A stretch of 32,327 bases of DNA from Deltaproteobacteria bacterium (GTDB lineage: Bacteria; Desulfobacterota; SM23-61). The translations under genes were made by a program, and so were the position numbers. The DNA is taken from the NCBI GenBank assembly GCA_016875165.1, contig VGSF01000055.1:1-32327 (forward strand), written 5' to 3'. Below the pieces are notes generated by a model, which saw only the letters and a program-made list of their open reading frames with translations, was not told where the DNA came from and searched no databases. Of the stretch, positions 22,950 through 31,417 are shown one piece after another. Numbering within the stretch: position 1 is the stretch's first letter; each line of letters begins with the position of its first letter.

Positions 22950-24572
22950 TTGGCGCCGGCGAAGGGAAACAGAGCAAGCGTGATCCTCGTACACCCCCCC
23001 GTGACCAAACCTGGCGAACCCCCGGCGGGGGGCGCGAAGCTTCTAAGCTTTCTCCGCCATCACCGAGTAAACAGTCAAATTCTGGATGCCAATTTAGAAG
23101 GTCTTCTCCAACTTCTACACGGCCAGGAAAATTTTCCCGGCATTTCGCCAGATGCTACTTCGGATACCTGGACTAAACGCGCTCGGCGTAATCTTCCTCT
23201 GAATCTCATCTCGATAAAAAACCGGGCTACCTACCGTCTTTTGGCCCGTTATAAAAAAGCGGTCAAGGAACTTAACCGGCTTTTGGAAATGGCGGCCATT
23301 CCCCAGGATGTTCGTCTGAGTTTGGCCAATTACCAGCATCTTAGACTATCTCCCACAAGATCATCCGATTTAATTCAGGCAGCGGAAAATCCGGCACAAA
23401 ATCCTTTCTACCCATATTTTGCAAAAAGGTTTGAACTGGCTCTCGATGAAGCTCAATCCCCGGTGTTTGGATTTTCCCTGAATTATTTGAGTCAGGCCTT
23501 AAGTACTTTCGCCATGATTGGTTTTTTAAAAAGGCATTATCCAGGAATAAAAATCATTTTGGGTGGGGGGCTCGTAACGTCCTGGATGAGCAGGCCGGAT
23601 TGGCAAAATCCCTTTGGGGGGCTGGTAAATTTTCTTGTGGCCGGACCTGGAGAAAAACCACTTCTTTCCATCCTGCAAATAAAGGAAGGGGAAAAAGAAA
23701 AGGGTTGCGGCTCCCATTGCCCGCCGGATTATGACTCCTTGCCCATGGAGGATTATCTATCTCCCGGATTCATTCTCCCCTATAGCTCGGCAAGCGGATG
23801 TTACTGGAACCGGTGTTTATTTTGCCCGGAGAGAGCCGAAGGAAATCCCCATAACCCCATTCCCGTTGACCGGGTTGTCGGGGACCTGAAATTCCTAACG
23901 GAAAAAACAAGACCAGTTCTAATCCATTTTCTCGACAACGCCATCCGTCCGGCATTGATGGAAAGAATCATAGCCAGTCCACCCGGTGTTCCCTGGTATG
24001 GTTTTGCCAGAATTACCAGGCATCTTGCCGATCTTGATTTTTGTATCGCCCTGAAAAGGTGCGGCTGCGTAATGCTCCAGCTTGGTATTGAATCGGGAGA
24101 TCAGGGGGTGCTTGATCAGTTGCAAAAAGGGATTAAACTTGAGATGGCTTCACTGGCCTTAAAGAACCTGGCCAGGGCCGGGGTTGCTTCCTACGTCTAT
24201 CTCCTCCTGGGAACTCCGGCGGAGAACGAGGCCGAGGCCAAAAGGACTCTTGAGTTCACCGCGAAACACAGCCCCCAAATTAGTTTCGTAAACCTGGCCC
24301 TGTTCAACTTGCCGATTGGCAGCCAGGAGTCCCAGCGGCTAATTACCGAGAAATTTTATGAAGGGGATCTTTCCCTGTATGTGAATTTTTCTCATCCCAG
24401 GGGGTGGAACAGGAATTTGGTCAGGCAATTCTTGGATAAAGAATTTAAAAGGCATCCAGCCATCGCCCCCCTTCTGAGAAGGGACCCGCCTTTTTTTACT
24501 TCCAATCATGCCCCCTTCTTTCAGGGAGATGGGAGATGGAAGTTGGGAGTAGGGAGTTGGTTGCCGGGTTAA
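22950..24572 (+). CDS. B12-binding-type radical SAM protein
   Basis: This protein of about 540 aa has an N-terminal cobalamin-binding-like half starting VILVHPPVTKPGEPPAGGAKLL (about residues 11-240, with GGGLVTSW and AGPGE) and a radical SAM domain with C284-x4-C289-x2-C292 in SGCYWNRCLFCPE, FLDNAIRP, and LGIESGDQGVLDQLQKGI. It probably methylates or otherwise modifies a substrate by a radical route; the substrate is unknown. The listed start is TTG at 22950 without a good ribosome binding site. An internal GTG near 22979 is possible, so the first dozen residues are uncertain. It starts 31 bp after the MshEN-type gene. Confidence 0.85.
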   Translation: MAPAKGNRASVILVHPPVTKPGEPPAGGAKLLSFLRHHRVNSQILDANLEGLLQLLHGQENFPGISPDATSDTWTKRARRNLPLNLISIKNRATYRLLARYKKAVKELNRLLEMAAIPQDVRLSLANYQHLRLSPTRSSDLIQAAENPAQNPFYPYFAKRFELALDEAQSPVFGFSLNYLSQALSTFAMIGFLKRHYPGIKIILGGGLVTSWMSRPDWQNPFGGLVNFLVAGPGEKPLLSILQIKEGEKEKGCGSHCPPDYDSLPMEDYLSPGFILPYSSASGCYWNRCLFCPERAEGNPHNPIPVDRVVGDLKFLTEKTRPVLIHFLDNAIRPALMERIIASPPGVPWYGFARITRHLADLDFCIALKRCGCVMLQLGIESGDQGVLDQLQKGIKLEMASLALKNLARAGVASYVYLLLGTPAENEAEAKRTLEFTAKHSPQISFVNLALFNLPIGSQESQRLITEKFYEGDLSLYVNFSHPRGWNRNLVRQFLDKEFKRHPAIAPLLRRDPPFFTSNHAPFFQGDGRWKLGVGSWLPG

Positions 24573-24581
24573 AATAAATCC

Positions 24582-24847
24582 GTAACACTTTAGCTCTTTG
24601 AAAAAAGGTGTGTTGTAAGGGCCAGGGGATTCCAGGGACCGGGGGCCAGACCGGAACGCTTGGAATCATAAGGCGCTGATTTCTCCGCATATAGGGCGGG
24701 CAAGAGCCCCCGCCTCCTCCGGAGGAAAAGATCTTTTGTCCTCGTGGCCAAGCGGAACCCCCACCGATGCTTCCGGCGCGTTCCGCTCTAACCCCCGGCC
24801 CCCAACAAAGGCTTTAATACTATTTTTTCAAATCGCTAAATTGATAC
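24582..24847. repeat. R1 element, copy C (full length)
   Basis: A 266-bp unit from GTAACACTTTAGCTCTTTGA to CAAATCGCTAAATTGATAC. Inside are nested palindromes (GGCGGGCAAGAGCCCCCGCC, TCCTCCGGAGGA, and GGGGGCCAGACCGGAACGC with GCGTTCCGCTCTAACCCCC). It is over 85% identical by eye to copy B minus its insertion. The 8-bp flanks are ATAAATCC and ATAAACTC, a possible decayed target duplication. It fills the gap between convergent genes. Confidence 0.87.
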
Positions 24848-24863
24848 ATAAACTCTAATCTAC

Positions 24864-25454
24864 CTACATAACCGGGGCCACGGCAAAGATCACGGCGCTC
24901 CAGAGGGAATGGGAAGCGATTTGAATCAATAAATCCCTTTTCCAGAGGTACAATAACCCCCAGAAGGCTCCGGCAATTAGAGCGGCCAGAATCAGAATGA
25001 GATTGCCGGAAAAGATATGGACCCCGCCATAGATGAGAGTGGCGACCAGGCAACCTGGAATATTTCCCCATTTTTCCATGAGGTGAGATTGTAAAAAACC
25101 CCGCCAGAAAATTTCCTCGCCCGGTCCGGTAATAAATAAAAGAAGAAGGAAAATGGGGATTTTGCTTGTTCCTTCTCCCAGGGCATAAATTTGGCCAACC
25201 TGAATTGGCGATCCGGAGAAGAGGTAAGGGGCAAGGGCATTCCCGAGAAAGAAGATGAGGTAAAGGACTGCCGCGGAAAGGGCGCCCAGGAAAAAAGGCC
25301 GGATACGCCAGGAAATTTGGGGCTTCTGCCAGATAAGGGAGTAAGAAGCGACGGAAATAACGGAAAGGCCGATTTTCACCCAAAAGTTTCCCCCTGGCCA
25401 GCCAAAGGTGAAAGCCCAGCAGGCCAGGGCCAGGAGGACCGCCCCCCAGATCAC
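24864..25454 (-). CDS. CPBP-family intramembrane metalloprotease
   Basis: This 196-aa membrane protein has the CPBP (Abi/CAAX-like) motifs: E113-E114-x3-R118 in GPGEEIFWRGF, H146 in GGVHIFSG and H182 in SHSLWS. Six to eight hydrophobic helices surround them. The family cleaves within membranes or acts on prenylated or peptide substrates; the target is unknown here. The start ATG overlaps the stop of the prenyltransferase gene by 4 bp, so the two are translationally coupled. Confidence 0.87.
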   Translation of the reverse strand: MIWGAVLLALACWAFTFGWPGGNFWVKIGLSVISVASYSLIWQKPQISWRIRPFFLGALSAAVLYLIFFLGNALAPYLFSGSPIQVGQIYALGEGTSKIPIFLLLLFITGPGEEIFWRGFLQSHLMEKWGNIPGCLVATLIYGGVHIFSGNLILILAALIAGAFWGLLYLWKRDLLIQIASHSLWSAVIFAVAPVM

Positions 25455-26368
25455 AGGGGCACCGTTTTATTTAAAATCAAAGCGGCGATAAGCAGGAGGC
25501 CGAATAGGGTGTTGAGCTGGGCTGTTATGGCGTCGGCAGCATCCGGAATCTTTTCAGTGAAAGTTTTTAAAAGGAAAATGGCTTTCGGAAAAGACAGGAG
25601 AACCAGGAGACCCCAAGGGCCGATAGTTCCCAAAAGGACCATCCCGACGACGTAAAGGTAAGCAGTCAGAATAAGGCCCGTGTATAAGCGGAAACTTTGC
25701 CGGCCTCCGAGGAGGATGCCGATGGTTTTAATTCCCTGCCGCGAGTCGTAGGCAATATCCCTCATATTGTTGGCCAGAAGAACCAGGGCCACCAAAACTC
25801 CGAAGGGAATGGATAGGTAGAAGGCCTTCAGGGATAAGACCTGGCGCTGAACAACGTAAGCCCCTTCAAACATCAAAGGCCCCCACATGAGAAATACAAA
25901 GAATTCTCCCAGTCCCCTGTATTTATATTTGATTGGACCAGCCGTATAAAACAGGCTGGCCAGAAATCCCGCAAAGCCGATCCCGAGCACGATTGGGGAG
26001 CGATAAAACGTAAGGATCAAGCCGATGCCAACTGTCAGGACGTTCAAGATAATGGCTTGGGTTAAAAGCTGGCGGGGAGTAAACATGCCTGACAACAAAG
26101 GCTGCGGGCGGTAGAGAGCAGTGGGTGAGTCCGGCTGGTCGACCTTGTAAAGGGTGTCGAAATAATCATTATAGATGTTGGCGGTGGCGTGGAAAAAGAC
26201 GATTCCCACGCATACCAGAATATACCACCCCCAAAGAATAGGCCCATTTTCAGCTGCCAGGAGGGTTCCCATGGAAACAGAGATCAAAGACATCGTAAAA
26301 GACCATGGGCGGGTGGCAATAAAATAATCTTTCGTTTTTTGCAGAACTGTTTTAGCGTTTTTTTCCAT
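25451..26368 (-). CDS. UbiA-family prenyltransferase (MenA-like)
   Basis: This 305-aa integral membrane enzyme has the two aspartate-rich motifs of the UbiA superfamily: N64-IYNDYFD-x5-VD (about 64-77) and MRDIAYDSRQGIKTIG (about 198-213). The ATRPWSFTMSLI N-terminus and length fit MenA, which attaches a polyprenyl chain to 1,4-dihydroxy-2-naphthoate in menaquinone synthesis. No other men genes are adjacent, so another aromatic acceptor is possible. The first gene of the pair with the CPBP protease gene. A -10 box lies only 7 bases before the ATG. Confidence 0.85.
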   Translation of the reverse strand: MEKNAKTVLQKTKDYFIATRPWSFTMSLISVSMGTLLAAENGPILWGWYILVCVGIVFFHATANIYNDYFDTLYKVDQPDSPTALYRPQPLLSGMFTPRQLLTQAIILNVLTVGIGLILTFYRSPIVLGIGFAGFLASLFYTAGPIKYKYRGLGEFFVFLMWGPLMFEGAYVVQRQVLSLKAFYLSIPFGVLVALVLLANNMRDIAYDSRQGIKTIGILLGGRQSFRLYTGLILTAYLYVVGMVLLGTIGPWGLLVLLSFPKAIFLLKTFTEKIPDAADAITAQLNTLFGLLLIAALILNKTVPL

Positions 26369-26375
26369 GAAAATA

Positions 26376-26404
26376 ATTATAATGGAGTGAAGAATTTATG
26401 GCAA
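26376..26404 (-). promoter_or_regulatory. Promoter of prenyltransferase gene, possibly leaderless
   Basis: On the minus strand TTGCCA (26399-26404) and TATAAT (26376-26381) have 17 bases between them. Transcription would start about at the ATG at 26366-26368, so the mRNA would be leaderless or the true start lies downstream. The next methionine is at codon 26, within the first conserved segment. Confidence 0.5.
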
Positions 26405-26426
26405 TGGAATAAACTAAAAGAATAAA

Positions 26427-26455
26427 TTGACAGAAGAAAGCCCTTTGGCTATATT
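26427..26455 (+). promoter_or_regulatory. Promoter upstream of the TIGR04076-type gene
   Basis: TTGACA (26427-26432) and TATATT (26450-26455) are spaced by exactly 17 bases, on the plus strand. The gene starts 287 bases later, with the repeat at 26471-26653 in between. The repeat may have been inserted into the leader or may hide a closer promoter. Confidence 0.5.
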
Positions 26456-26470
26456 ACCCTTTATGATGTT

Positions 26471-26653
26471 TGATGATCTCGTAAAAAGTCTGAAAACGCC
26501 CTTTTCCGTCATTCCGGCCCCGTATCAAGTACGGGGTAAACTCCAGCCGGAATCCAGTATTTTCAAATGCTTATAAATACCCTGGACTCCGGTTTTCACC
26601 TGTCTGCCAGGCACAGGCAGGCCGGAGTGACGACTTTTTACGAAGCAATCATG
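26471..26653. repeat. CGTAAAAAGTC inverted-repeat element, copy 3
   Basis: TCTCGTAAAAAGTC near 26477-26490 faces GACTTTTTACGAAG near 26631-26645. The interior shares TCATTCCGGCCCCGTAT and AAACTCCAGCCGGAATCCAG with copy 2 at 7375-7524. A further hairpin (GCCTGCCTGTGCCTGGCAGAC as reverse complement arms) is inside. Lies in the leader of the next gene. Confidence 0.75.
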
Positions 26654-26741
26654 TTTAAAGAGCCTAAAGTAAACTGAAGTTACTAAAGGGTTTAGGGATT
26701 AAAAGGGAAAATAAATATAATCCAATGAAAGGAGATCAAAA

Positions 26742-27059
26742 ATGGCCAAACGACATCCCTTGAAAATTACCGTCATTCAGAAATTGAGTTCAAAGGAAGT
26801 ATTCGGAAAACCTCTGCCGGAGGTTTCCGAAGAGATGGCCCCCTACTGCGACCGCCTGGAAGTGGGGCAGGAGTTTAAGGTGGATGAGTCAGGAGCAATG
26901 CCTGCGGGTTTTTGCACCTGGGCCTGGCATGACATCTACCCGGCAGTGACCGGCCTGCGCTTCGGCGGGAATTATCCCTGGATTAAAAAAGATGGAATGA
27001 TCTATTCCTGCTGCAGCGATGGAGCCCGCCCGGTATTTTTTAAGATCGAGAGGCTGTAA
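26742..27059 (+). CDS. TIGR04076-type small protein
   Basis: This 105-aa protein matches the TIGR04076 pattern from memory: a cysteine in APYCDRLEVGQEF, PAGFCTWAWHDIYPAVTGLRFGG, and a C-terminal CCSDGARPVFFKIERL. Function of the family is not established; the conserved cysteines suggest metal or redox binding. The start has AAAGGAGA at ideal spacing. It is a single gene, convergent with lgt, 46 bp apart. Confidence 0.8.
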   Translation: MAKRHPLKITVIQKLSSKEVFGKPLPEVSEEMAPYCDRLEVGQEFKVDESGAMPAGFCTWAWHDIYPAVTGLRFGGNYPWIKKDGMIYSCCSDGARPVFFKIERL

Positions 27060-27105
27060 ATAAATGCGGAATGAAATATTGGCCGATTAGCCAAGCCGAA
27101 GCTTT

Positions 27106-27867
27106 TTAGCTGGTGGGGGGCCTTTTTCGCAGGAGCAAGTAAAGAGATAGGAGGGCGAGGGGAATTCCTATGGTCTGAGCAATCGAAAGGGATTCAAAGA
27201 TCGCCGATCCCCGCGGGTCATCGCGATAAAACTCGATGATGAACCGCGCTACTGAATAGAAAAAGAGATAATACCAGATAAGTTTCCCTTTAAAGCGCTC
27301 CCCCCGGCGCATGTAAAAGAGAGCGATAAATATAACCAGGGCCGCTGCGGATTCATATATCTGCGTTGGATGGAGGGCCACACCCAGAGGGGCCAGGCTA
27401 TTGGCGTCTTGAAAGGTGCAGGCCCACGGGACCCCCGTGGGTAACCCGTAGCATCACCCAGCCGAAAAACAGCCCAACCTCCCTACGGCAAGCCCAATAG
27501 CGATGGGGGGGGTAAAGAGGTCGGTAATCTGTGGAAAACTCAGGCGATGCTTGCGGATATACCAGAGACCGGTCAAAAAAGCGAAGATCAATCCTCCGTA
27601 ATAGACCAATCCCCCCCGCCAGAACTGGACCAATTCGATAGGATTTTCCCGGAACTCTTCCAGGTGTCCCAGGATATAGAAAACCCGGGAGCCCACCAGG
27701 GCAGCGATGAGCAGGTAAAACGACAAATCCAGAATTAAATTATGATCGATGCCGATGCGGCGGGCTTCCCTGACAGCAAAGTATACGGCTATAAGGAATC
27801 CTATGGCCAGCAGAACGCCATAGGTGTGCAGGGTAAAATCGCCAATTTTTAGGAGAATGGGATACAT
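27106..27867 (-). CDS. lgt: Prolipoprotein diacylglyceryl transferase with in-frame UGA (candidate selenoprotein)
   Basis: Lgt transfers a diacylglyceryl group from phosphatidylglycerol to the lipobox cysteine of prelipoproteins in the inner membrane. Codons 1-137 and 139-253 are one frame joined by a single UGA at 27454-27456. The sequence reads VGRLGCFSAG, UGA, then CYGLPTGVPWACTF, and on to HPTQIYES and RFIIEFYRDDPRG; there is no frameshift. Many bacterial Lgt proteins have GCF-AGCCYG here, so the UGA replaces the first Cys of Cys-Cys. A hairpin just after it fits a SECIS. With Sec at 138 the 253-aa product has normal length. It is third in ileS-lspA-lgt. The alternative is a nonsense mutation or base error. 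Confidence 0.85.
27423..27441 (-). promoter_or_regulatory. Putative bacterial SECIS hairpin in lgt
   Basis: Read on the minus strand, CCCACGGG pairs exactly with CCCGTGGG around the 3-nt loop GGU. It begins 12 bases after the UGA and the loop starts 20 bases after it. Bacterial SECIS elements lie at this distance and need a G in the first two loop positions (established for fdhF-type elements). The lower GGG and CCT could extend the stem past a UUA bulge. The sequence is also coding (Pro-Thr-Gly-Val-Pro-Trp). Confidence 0.7.
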
Positions 27868-27910
27868 AATAAAGATCGGAGTTCGGAGTTATGGCCGATT
27901 AGGCTTTCAT

Positions 27911-28399
27911 TCAGCCAAAAGGTAAAGATCTTTTGCGTATCATTTGCCAAAAGAGCATGGCCACCCCGATGGTGATGGCCGAATCAGCAATGTTAAAAGC
28001 CGGCCAGTGAAGCGCATACCAATGGAAGTCGAGGAAGTCGATTACTTCCCCCAGGCGCAATCGGTCGATCAGGTTTCCTATGGCTCCGCCAAGAACCAAG
28101 GAGAGGCTTATGGCCAGAGTTTTCTGGCTTGCTCGCAGATTCTTCAAAAGATAAAAGATACAGCCTATAGCCACGGCAGAGACCAGGATGAAAAAGGCTA
28201 TGCGCAGCGAAGAGCGCTCCCCGGCCAGAAAACCAAAAGCCGCGCCTGTGTTCCTCAGGTAGGTGAGGTGAAAGAAATTGGGCACAATTTCAATGGACTG
28301 ATACAGGGCCATTTTACTATGGACCCAAATCTTGGTGATTTGGTCGATCATTACAACCAGGCTGCTTATGAGGAGAGCCAGACGGTATTTCGGATTCAC
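27911..28399 (-). CDS. lspA: Lipoprotein signal peptidase II
   Basis: LspA cuts the signal peptide from prolipoproteins after lipidation by Lgt. This 162-aa protein has four hydrophobic helices and both catalytic aspartates, D112 in GNLIDRLR and D139 in [11 protein letters not shown], with the conserved NTGAAFGFL segment (about residues 50-58). Length is typical. Its start overlaps the ileS stop by 4 bp. lgt begins 43 bp after its stop, so the operon places lipoprotein lipidation and processing together, downstream of ileS as often seen in Desulfobacterota. Confidence 0.95.
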   Translation of the reverse strand: MNPKYRLALLISSLVVMIDQITKIWVHSKMALYQSIEIVPNFFHLTYLRNTGAAFGFLAGERSSLRIAFFILVSAVAIGCIFYLLKNLRASQKTLAISLSLVLGGAIGNLIDRLRLGEVIDFLDFHWYALHWPAFNIADSAITIGVAMLFWQMIRKRSLPFG

Positions 28400-31203
28400 G
28401 ATTTTCCCTCTGATTTAATTGTGACAAGGGCTTCCCGGCAGCGGGGGCAAACCTCCAGCGAATTTGCGCTTTCTCCTATCCGGGAGTCATAAACCCAGCA
28501 GCGGTCGCATTTTTTGCCGGGAGCTCTGGTAGCCAGGATGTTCAACCCTTCTAATTCCTGGCTCTGTTGCGCCTCTGGGGGGGATACGTCGGCAACCGTT
28601 ACCTGGGAAACGATGAAAAGGTCCTTTAGCTGGTTTTCATTCTCGCGCAAGAAAGAGAGGAGCTTTGCCGGTCCATTGAGAGTGACCGCCGCTTCCAGGG
28701 AATTTCCGATAAGCTTATCCTTCCGGGCCATTTCCAGAACTCTGGAGACTTCTCCGCGCACTTTTAAAAGAAGGTCCCACCGTTCTTCAAGTTTCCCGTC
28801 AATGTACTGAGGTTCTACATCCGGGAATAGAGTTAGGTGAATACTTTCTGCTCGTTCTTTTGCTCCGGGAATATGTTCCCACACTTCTTCCGCGGTATAG
28901 GAAAGAATCGTGGCCATAAGACGGACGAGGGCATCCAAAATCTTAAAGAGAGCGGTTTGAGCTGCCCGGCGCTGTCGGGAGGAAGCCGGAGAAGTGTAAA
29001 GACGATCCTTCAGTATGTCCAAGTAGAGGGCGCTTAAATCCACGGCGCAGAAGTTGTGCAGTGAATGGAAGACGGTGTGAAATTCAAAGTTGGCGTAAGC
29101 TTCCTTCTGACGGGAGATCAATTTCTGGAGGCGCAGAAGAATCCAGCGGTCCAATTCCAGAAGTTGATCGTCTGGCGCCATGTCTTTTTTTGGATTAAAG
29201 TCATAGAGGTTTCCCAAGAGGAAGCGGCAGGTGTTGCGGATGCGCCGGTAAGCCTCGGAGAGGCGAGAGAGAATCTCCTGGGAGATGCGGATGTCGTCGC
29301 GATAATCTTCGGCCGCCACCCAGAGGCGGAGGATCTCCGCCCCGTAGCGTTTGATGACCTCCTCGGGGGCGATGACGTTGCCGAAGGACTTGGACATTTT
29401 CTTTCCTTCGCCATCCACCACAAACCCATGAGTCAGGACGGAATGGTAAGGCGCCTGCCCGCGCGTTCCCACGGAAGTTAGAAGAGAGCTGTGAAACCAC
29501 CCCCGGTGCTGGTCGCTGCCCTCTAAATACATATCTGCGGGAGACTTCAAATTGGGCCGTTTCTCGCAGACAGCGGCATAACTCACCCCGGAGTCAAACC
29601 AGACGTCCAGGATGTTTGTTTCTTTTTCAAATTCCTCCCCGTTACATTGGGGGCATCTGGTTCCTGCGGGCATCAGCTCCTTGGCTGGCAGTTCGAACCA
29701 GAGGTCTGCTCCTTTTTTTTCAAATAGAGCGGACACATACTCCACCAGGCTTTCTTCTATTAGGACATGCTGGCAGGCCGAACAGGTGAAGGCTATGATG
29801 GGAGATCCCCAGGCCCGCTGGCGGGAGACACACCAATCCGGGCGGTTTCGAATCATGCCGTATATGCGATCCCTCCCCCAACGAGGGATCCAGGTTACTT
29901 GATCAATGGAATCAAGGGCTTTGCGGCGCAGGCCGTTTTTTTCCATGGAAATAAACCACTGTTCTGTCGCTCGGAAAATGATAGGATTTTTACAACGCCA
30001 GCAGTTAGGGTAAGGGTGGACGTAAGATGCTGAGTGAATAAGGGCGCCAGTCTCAGCCAGTTTGTGGATTACGGCGTCATTGGCCTCAAAGACAAACTGG
30101 CCGCCGAAGAATTGGACATCAGGCGTAAAACGACCCTGGTCATCCACCGGGGAATAGATGGGGATTTGATATTCTAATCCGGATTCATAATCTTCCTGCC
30201 CATGTCCGGGCGCGGTGTGCACACATCCGGTCCCCGTATCCAGGGTAATGTAATTAGCTAAAATTAGCTTAGAGTCGCGATCGTATAAGGGATGGCGGCA
30301 GGTAAGGCCCTCAACCGCTTTCCCCGGAAATTTTTTCAGGACCGTATAATTTGTCTTTCCGGCCTTGGCCATGACCTGTTCCAGGAGGGCTTCGGCCATG
30401 ATCCAGACCTCATCGTTTACTTCTGCAGCTACGTAAAGATGATCCGGATGAAAGGCAATGGCCAGGTTCGCCGGGACGGTCCAGGGAGTCGTTGTCCATA
30501 TGAGAACAAAAACTTTCTTTCCTCGTAGAGCCGGAAAGATATTGCTAAAATCCGAGACGGCCGCAAATTTTACGGTAATGGAAGGGGAGGTGTGATCTTC
30601 ATATTCCACTTCCGCTTCCGCCAGAGCGGTCTCGCAGGAAGCACACCAGTACACCGGTTTCTTCCCCCGGTACACTGACCCCTTACCGACGAATCGTCCA
30701 AATTCACGGGCGATAGTCGCTTCGTAGTCATAACTCATGGTCAGGTATGGATTTTCCCATTCCCCCATGGTTCCCAGGCGTTTAAACTCCTCTCGCTGGA
30801 TGTTGACAAAATTAGAAGCAAACTGCCGGCAGAGCTTTCTTTTCTCAATGATTGAATAAGAAGCTTTTTTGCTCCCTAACTCTTTATCAACCTGATGCTC
30901 TATGGGCAGGCCGTGGCAGTCCCATCCGGGAACATATTCTCCGTTAAAGCCGGCCATGTTCTTGGATTTAACGATAAAGTCTTTAAGGATTTTATTAAGG
31001 GCCGTGCCGATGTGGATGTGCCCGTTGGCGTACGGTGGGCCGTCGTGGAGAATGTATTTGGGCCGGTCTTTGGCAATTTCCCTCAGTTTTTGGTAGATTT
31101 TCTTCTCCTCCCACTGGCTCAGAATTTCCGGTTCCTTCTGAGGAAGGTTGGCTTTCATGGGAAAGGAAGTTCTTGGCAGGTTCAGGGTGTCTTTATAGTC
31201 CAT
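28396..31203 (-). CDS. ileS: Isoleucyl-tRNA synthetase
   Basis: IleS charges tRNA-Ile with isoleucine and edits valine. The 935-aa class I enzyme has HIGH as HIHIG (62-66) in [16 protein letters not shown], the KMSKS loop at about 602 ([10 protein letters not shown]), a CP1 editing domain between, and a C-terminal zinc finger with [12 protein letters not shown] and CPRCREALV. Full-length bacterial type. The ATG has GAGGACGAG upstream. First gene of ileS-lspA-lgt. Confidence 0.97.
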   Translation of the reverse strand: MDYKDTLNLPRTSFPMKANLPQKEPEILSQWEEKKIYQKLREIAKDRPKYILHDGPPYANGHIHIGTALNKILKDFIVKSKNMAGFNGEYVPGWDCHGLPIEHQVDKELGSKKASYSIIEKRKLCRQFASNFVNIQREEFKRLGTMGEWENPYLTMSYDYEATIAREFGRFVGKGSVYRGKKPVYWCASCETALAEAEVEYEDHTSPSITVKFAAVSDFSNIFPALRGKKVFVLIWTTTPWTVPANLAIAFHPDHLYVAAEVNDEVWIMAEALLEQVMAKAGKTNYTVLKKFPGKAVEGLTCRHPLYDRDSKLILANYITLDTGTGCVHTAPGHGQEDYESGLEYQIPIYSPVDDQGRFTPDVQFFGGQFVFEANDAVIHKLAETGALIHSASYVHPYPNCWRCKNPIIFRATEQWFISMEKNGLRRKALDSIDQVTWIPRWGRDRIYGMIRNRPDWCVSRQRAWGSPIIAFTCSACQHVLIEESLVEYVSALFEKKGADLWFELPAKELMPAGTRCPQCNGEEFEKETNILDVWFDSGVSYAAVCEKRPNLKSPADMYLEGSDQHRGWFHSSLLTSVGTRGQAPYHSVLTHGFVVDGEGKKMSKSFGNVIAPEEVIKRYGAEILRLWVAAEDYRDDIRISQEILSRLSEAYRRIRNTCRFLLGNLYDFNPKKDMAPDDQLLELDRWILLRLQKLISRQKEAYANFEFHTVFHSLHNFCAVDLSALYLDILKDRLYTSPASSRQRRAAQTALFKILDALVRLMATILSYTAEEVWEHIPGAKERAESIHLTLFPDVEPQYIDGKLEERWDLLLKVRGEVSRVLEMARKDKLIGNSLEAAVTLNGPAKLLSFLRENENQLKDLFIVSQVTVADVSPPEAQQSQELEGLNILATRAPGKKCDRCWVYDSRIGESANSLEVCPRCREALVTIKSEGKS

Positions 31204-31343
31204 CTCGTCCTCGAAAAAAGATAACCGTCAAGCTCGCCGAAAGGGATGGAAAGACCTAAAGCCAAGCCTCTCAAACCATCTGCGGCTTACGATTTTTTAT
31301 TACATCATAAGTCTATGTTAAGAAAAAAGAAAGAAGATTTTTA

Positions 31344-31380
31344 GTAACCCTTTAGCTTTTTGAAAAAGCTAAAGTGTTAC
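31344..31380. repeat. Minimal R1 element (joined inverted ends), or terminator hairpin
   Basis: GTAACCCTTTAGCTTTTTGA followed by AAAAGCTAAAGTGTTAC forms a near-perfect 37-bp palindrome. Each half matches the first 18-20 bases of R1 copies (GTAACACTTTAGC-CTTTGAAAAA). It looks like two R1 ends with everything between deleted. It sits between SDR and ileS on the minus strand, where it could also act as a terminator for the SDR gene, since TAAAAATCTTC follows it. Confidence 0.65.
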
Positions 31381-31417
31381 TAAGTGAAGAGGGGCGCGTT
31401 ATTTTCCCTAAGAGGCT

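Noticed and set aside
27382-27453. lgt as two separate genes or a frameshifted pseudogene
   Set aside because: Both parts are in the same frame and only a UGA separates them; the 24 codons in between encode good Lgt sequence, so no frameshift exists and the C-terminal ORF's GTG start (27381) is an ordinary valine codon.
27080-27902. Direct repeat TGGCCGATTAG on both sides of lgt
   Set aside because: Only 11 bases at about 27081 and 27892 with different flanks; it may be chance or a spacer remnant and does not show that lgt moved.
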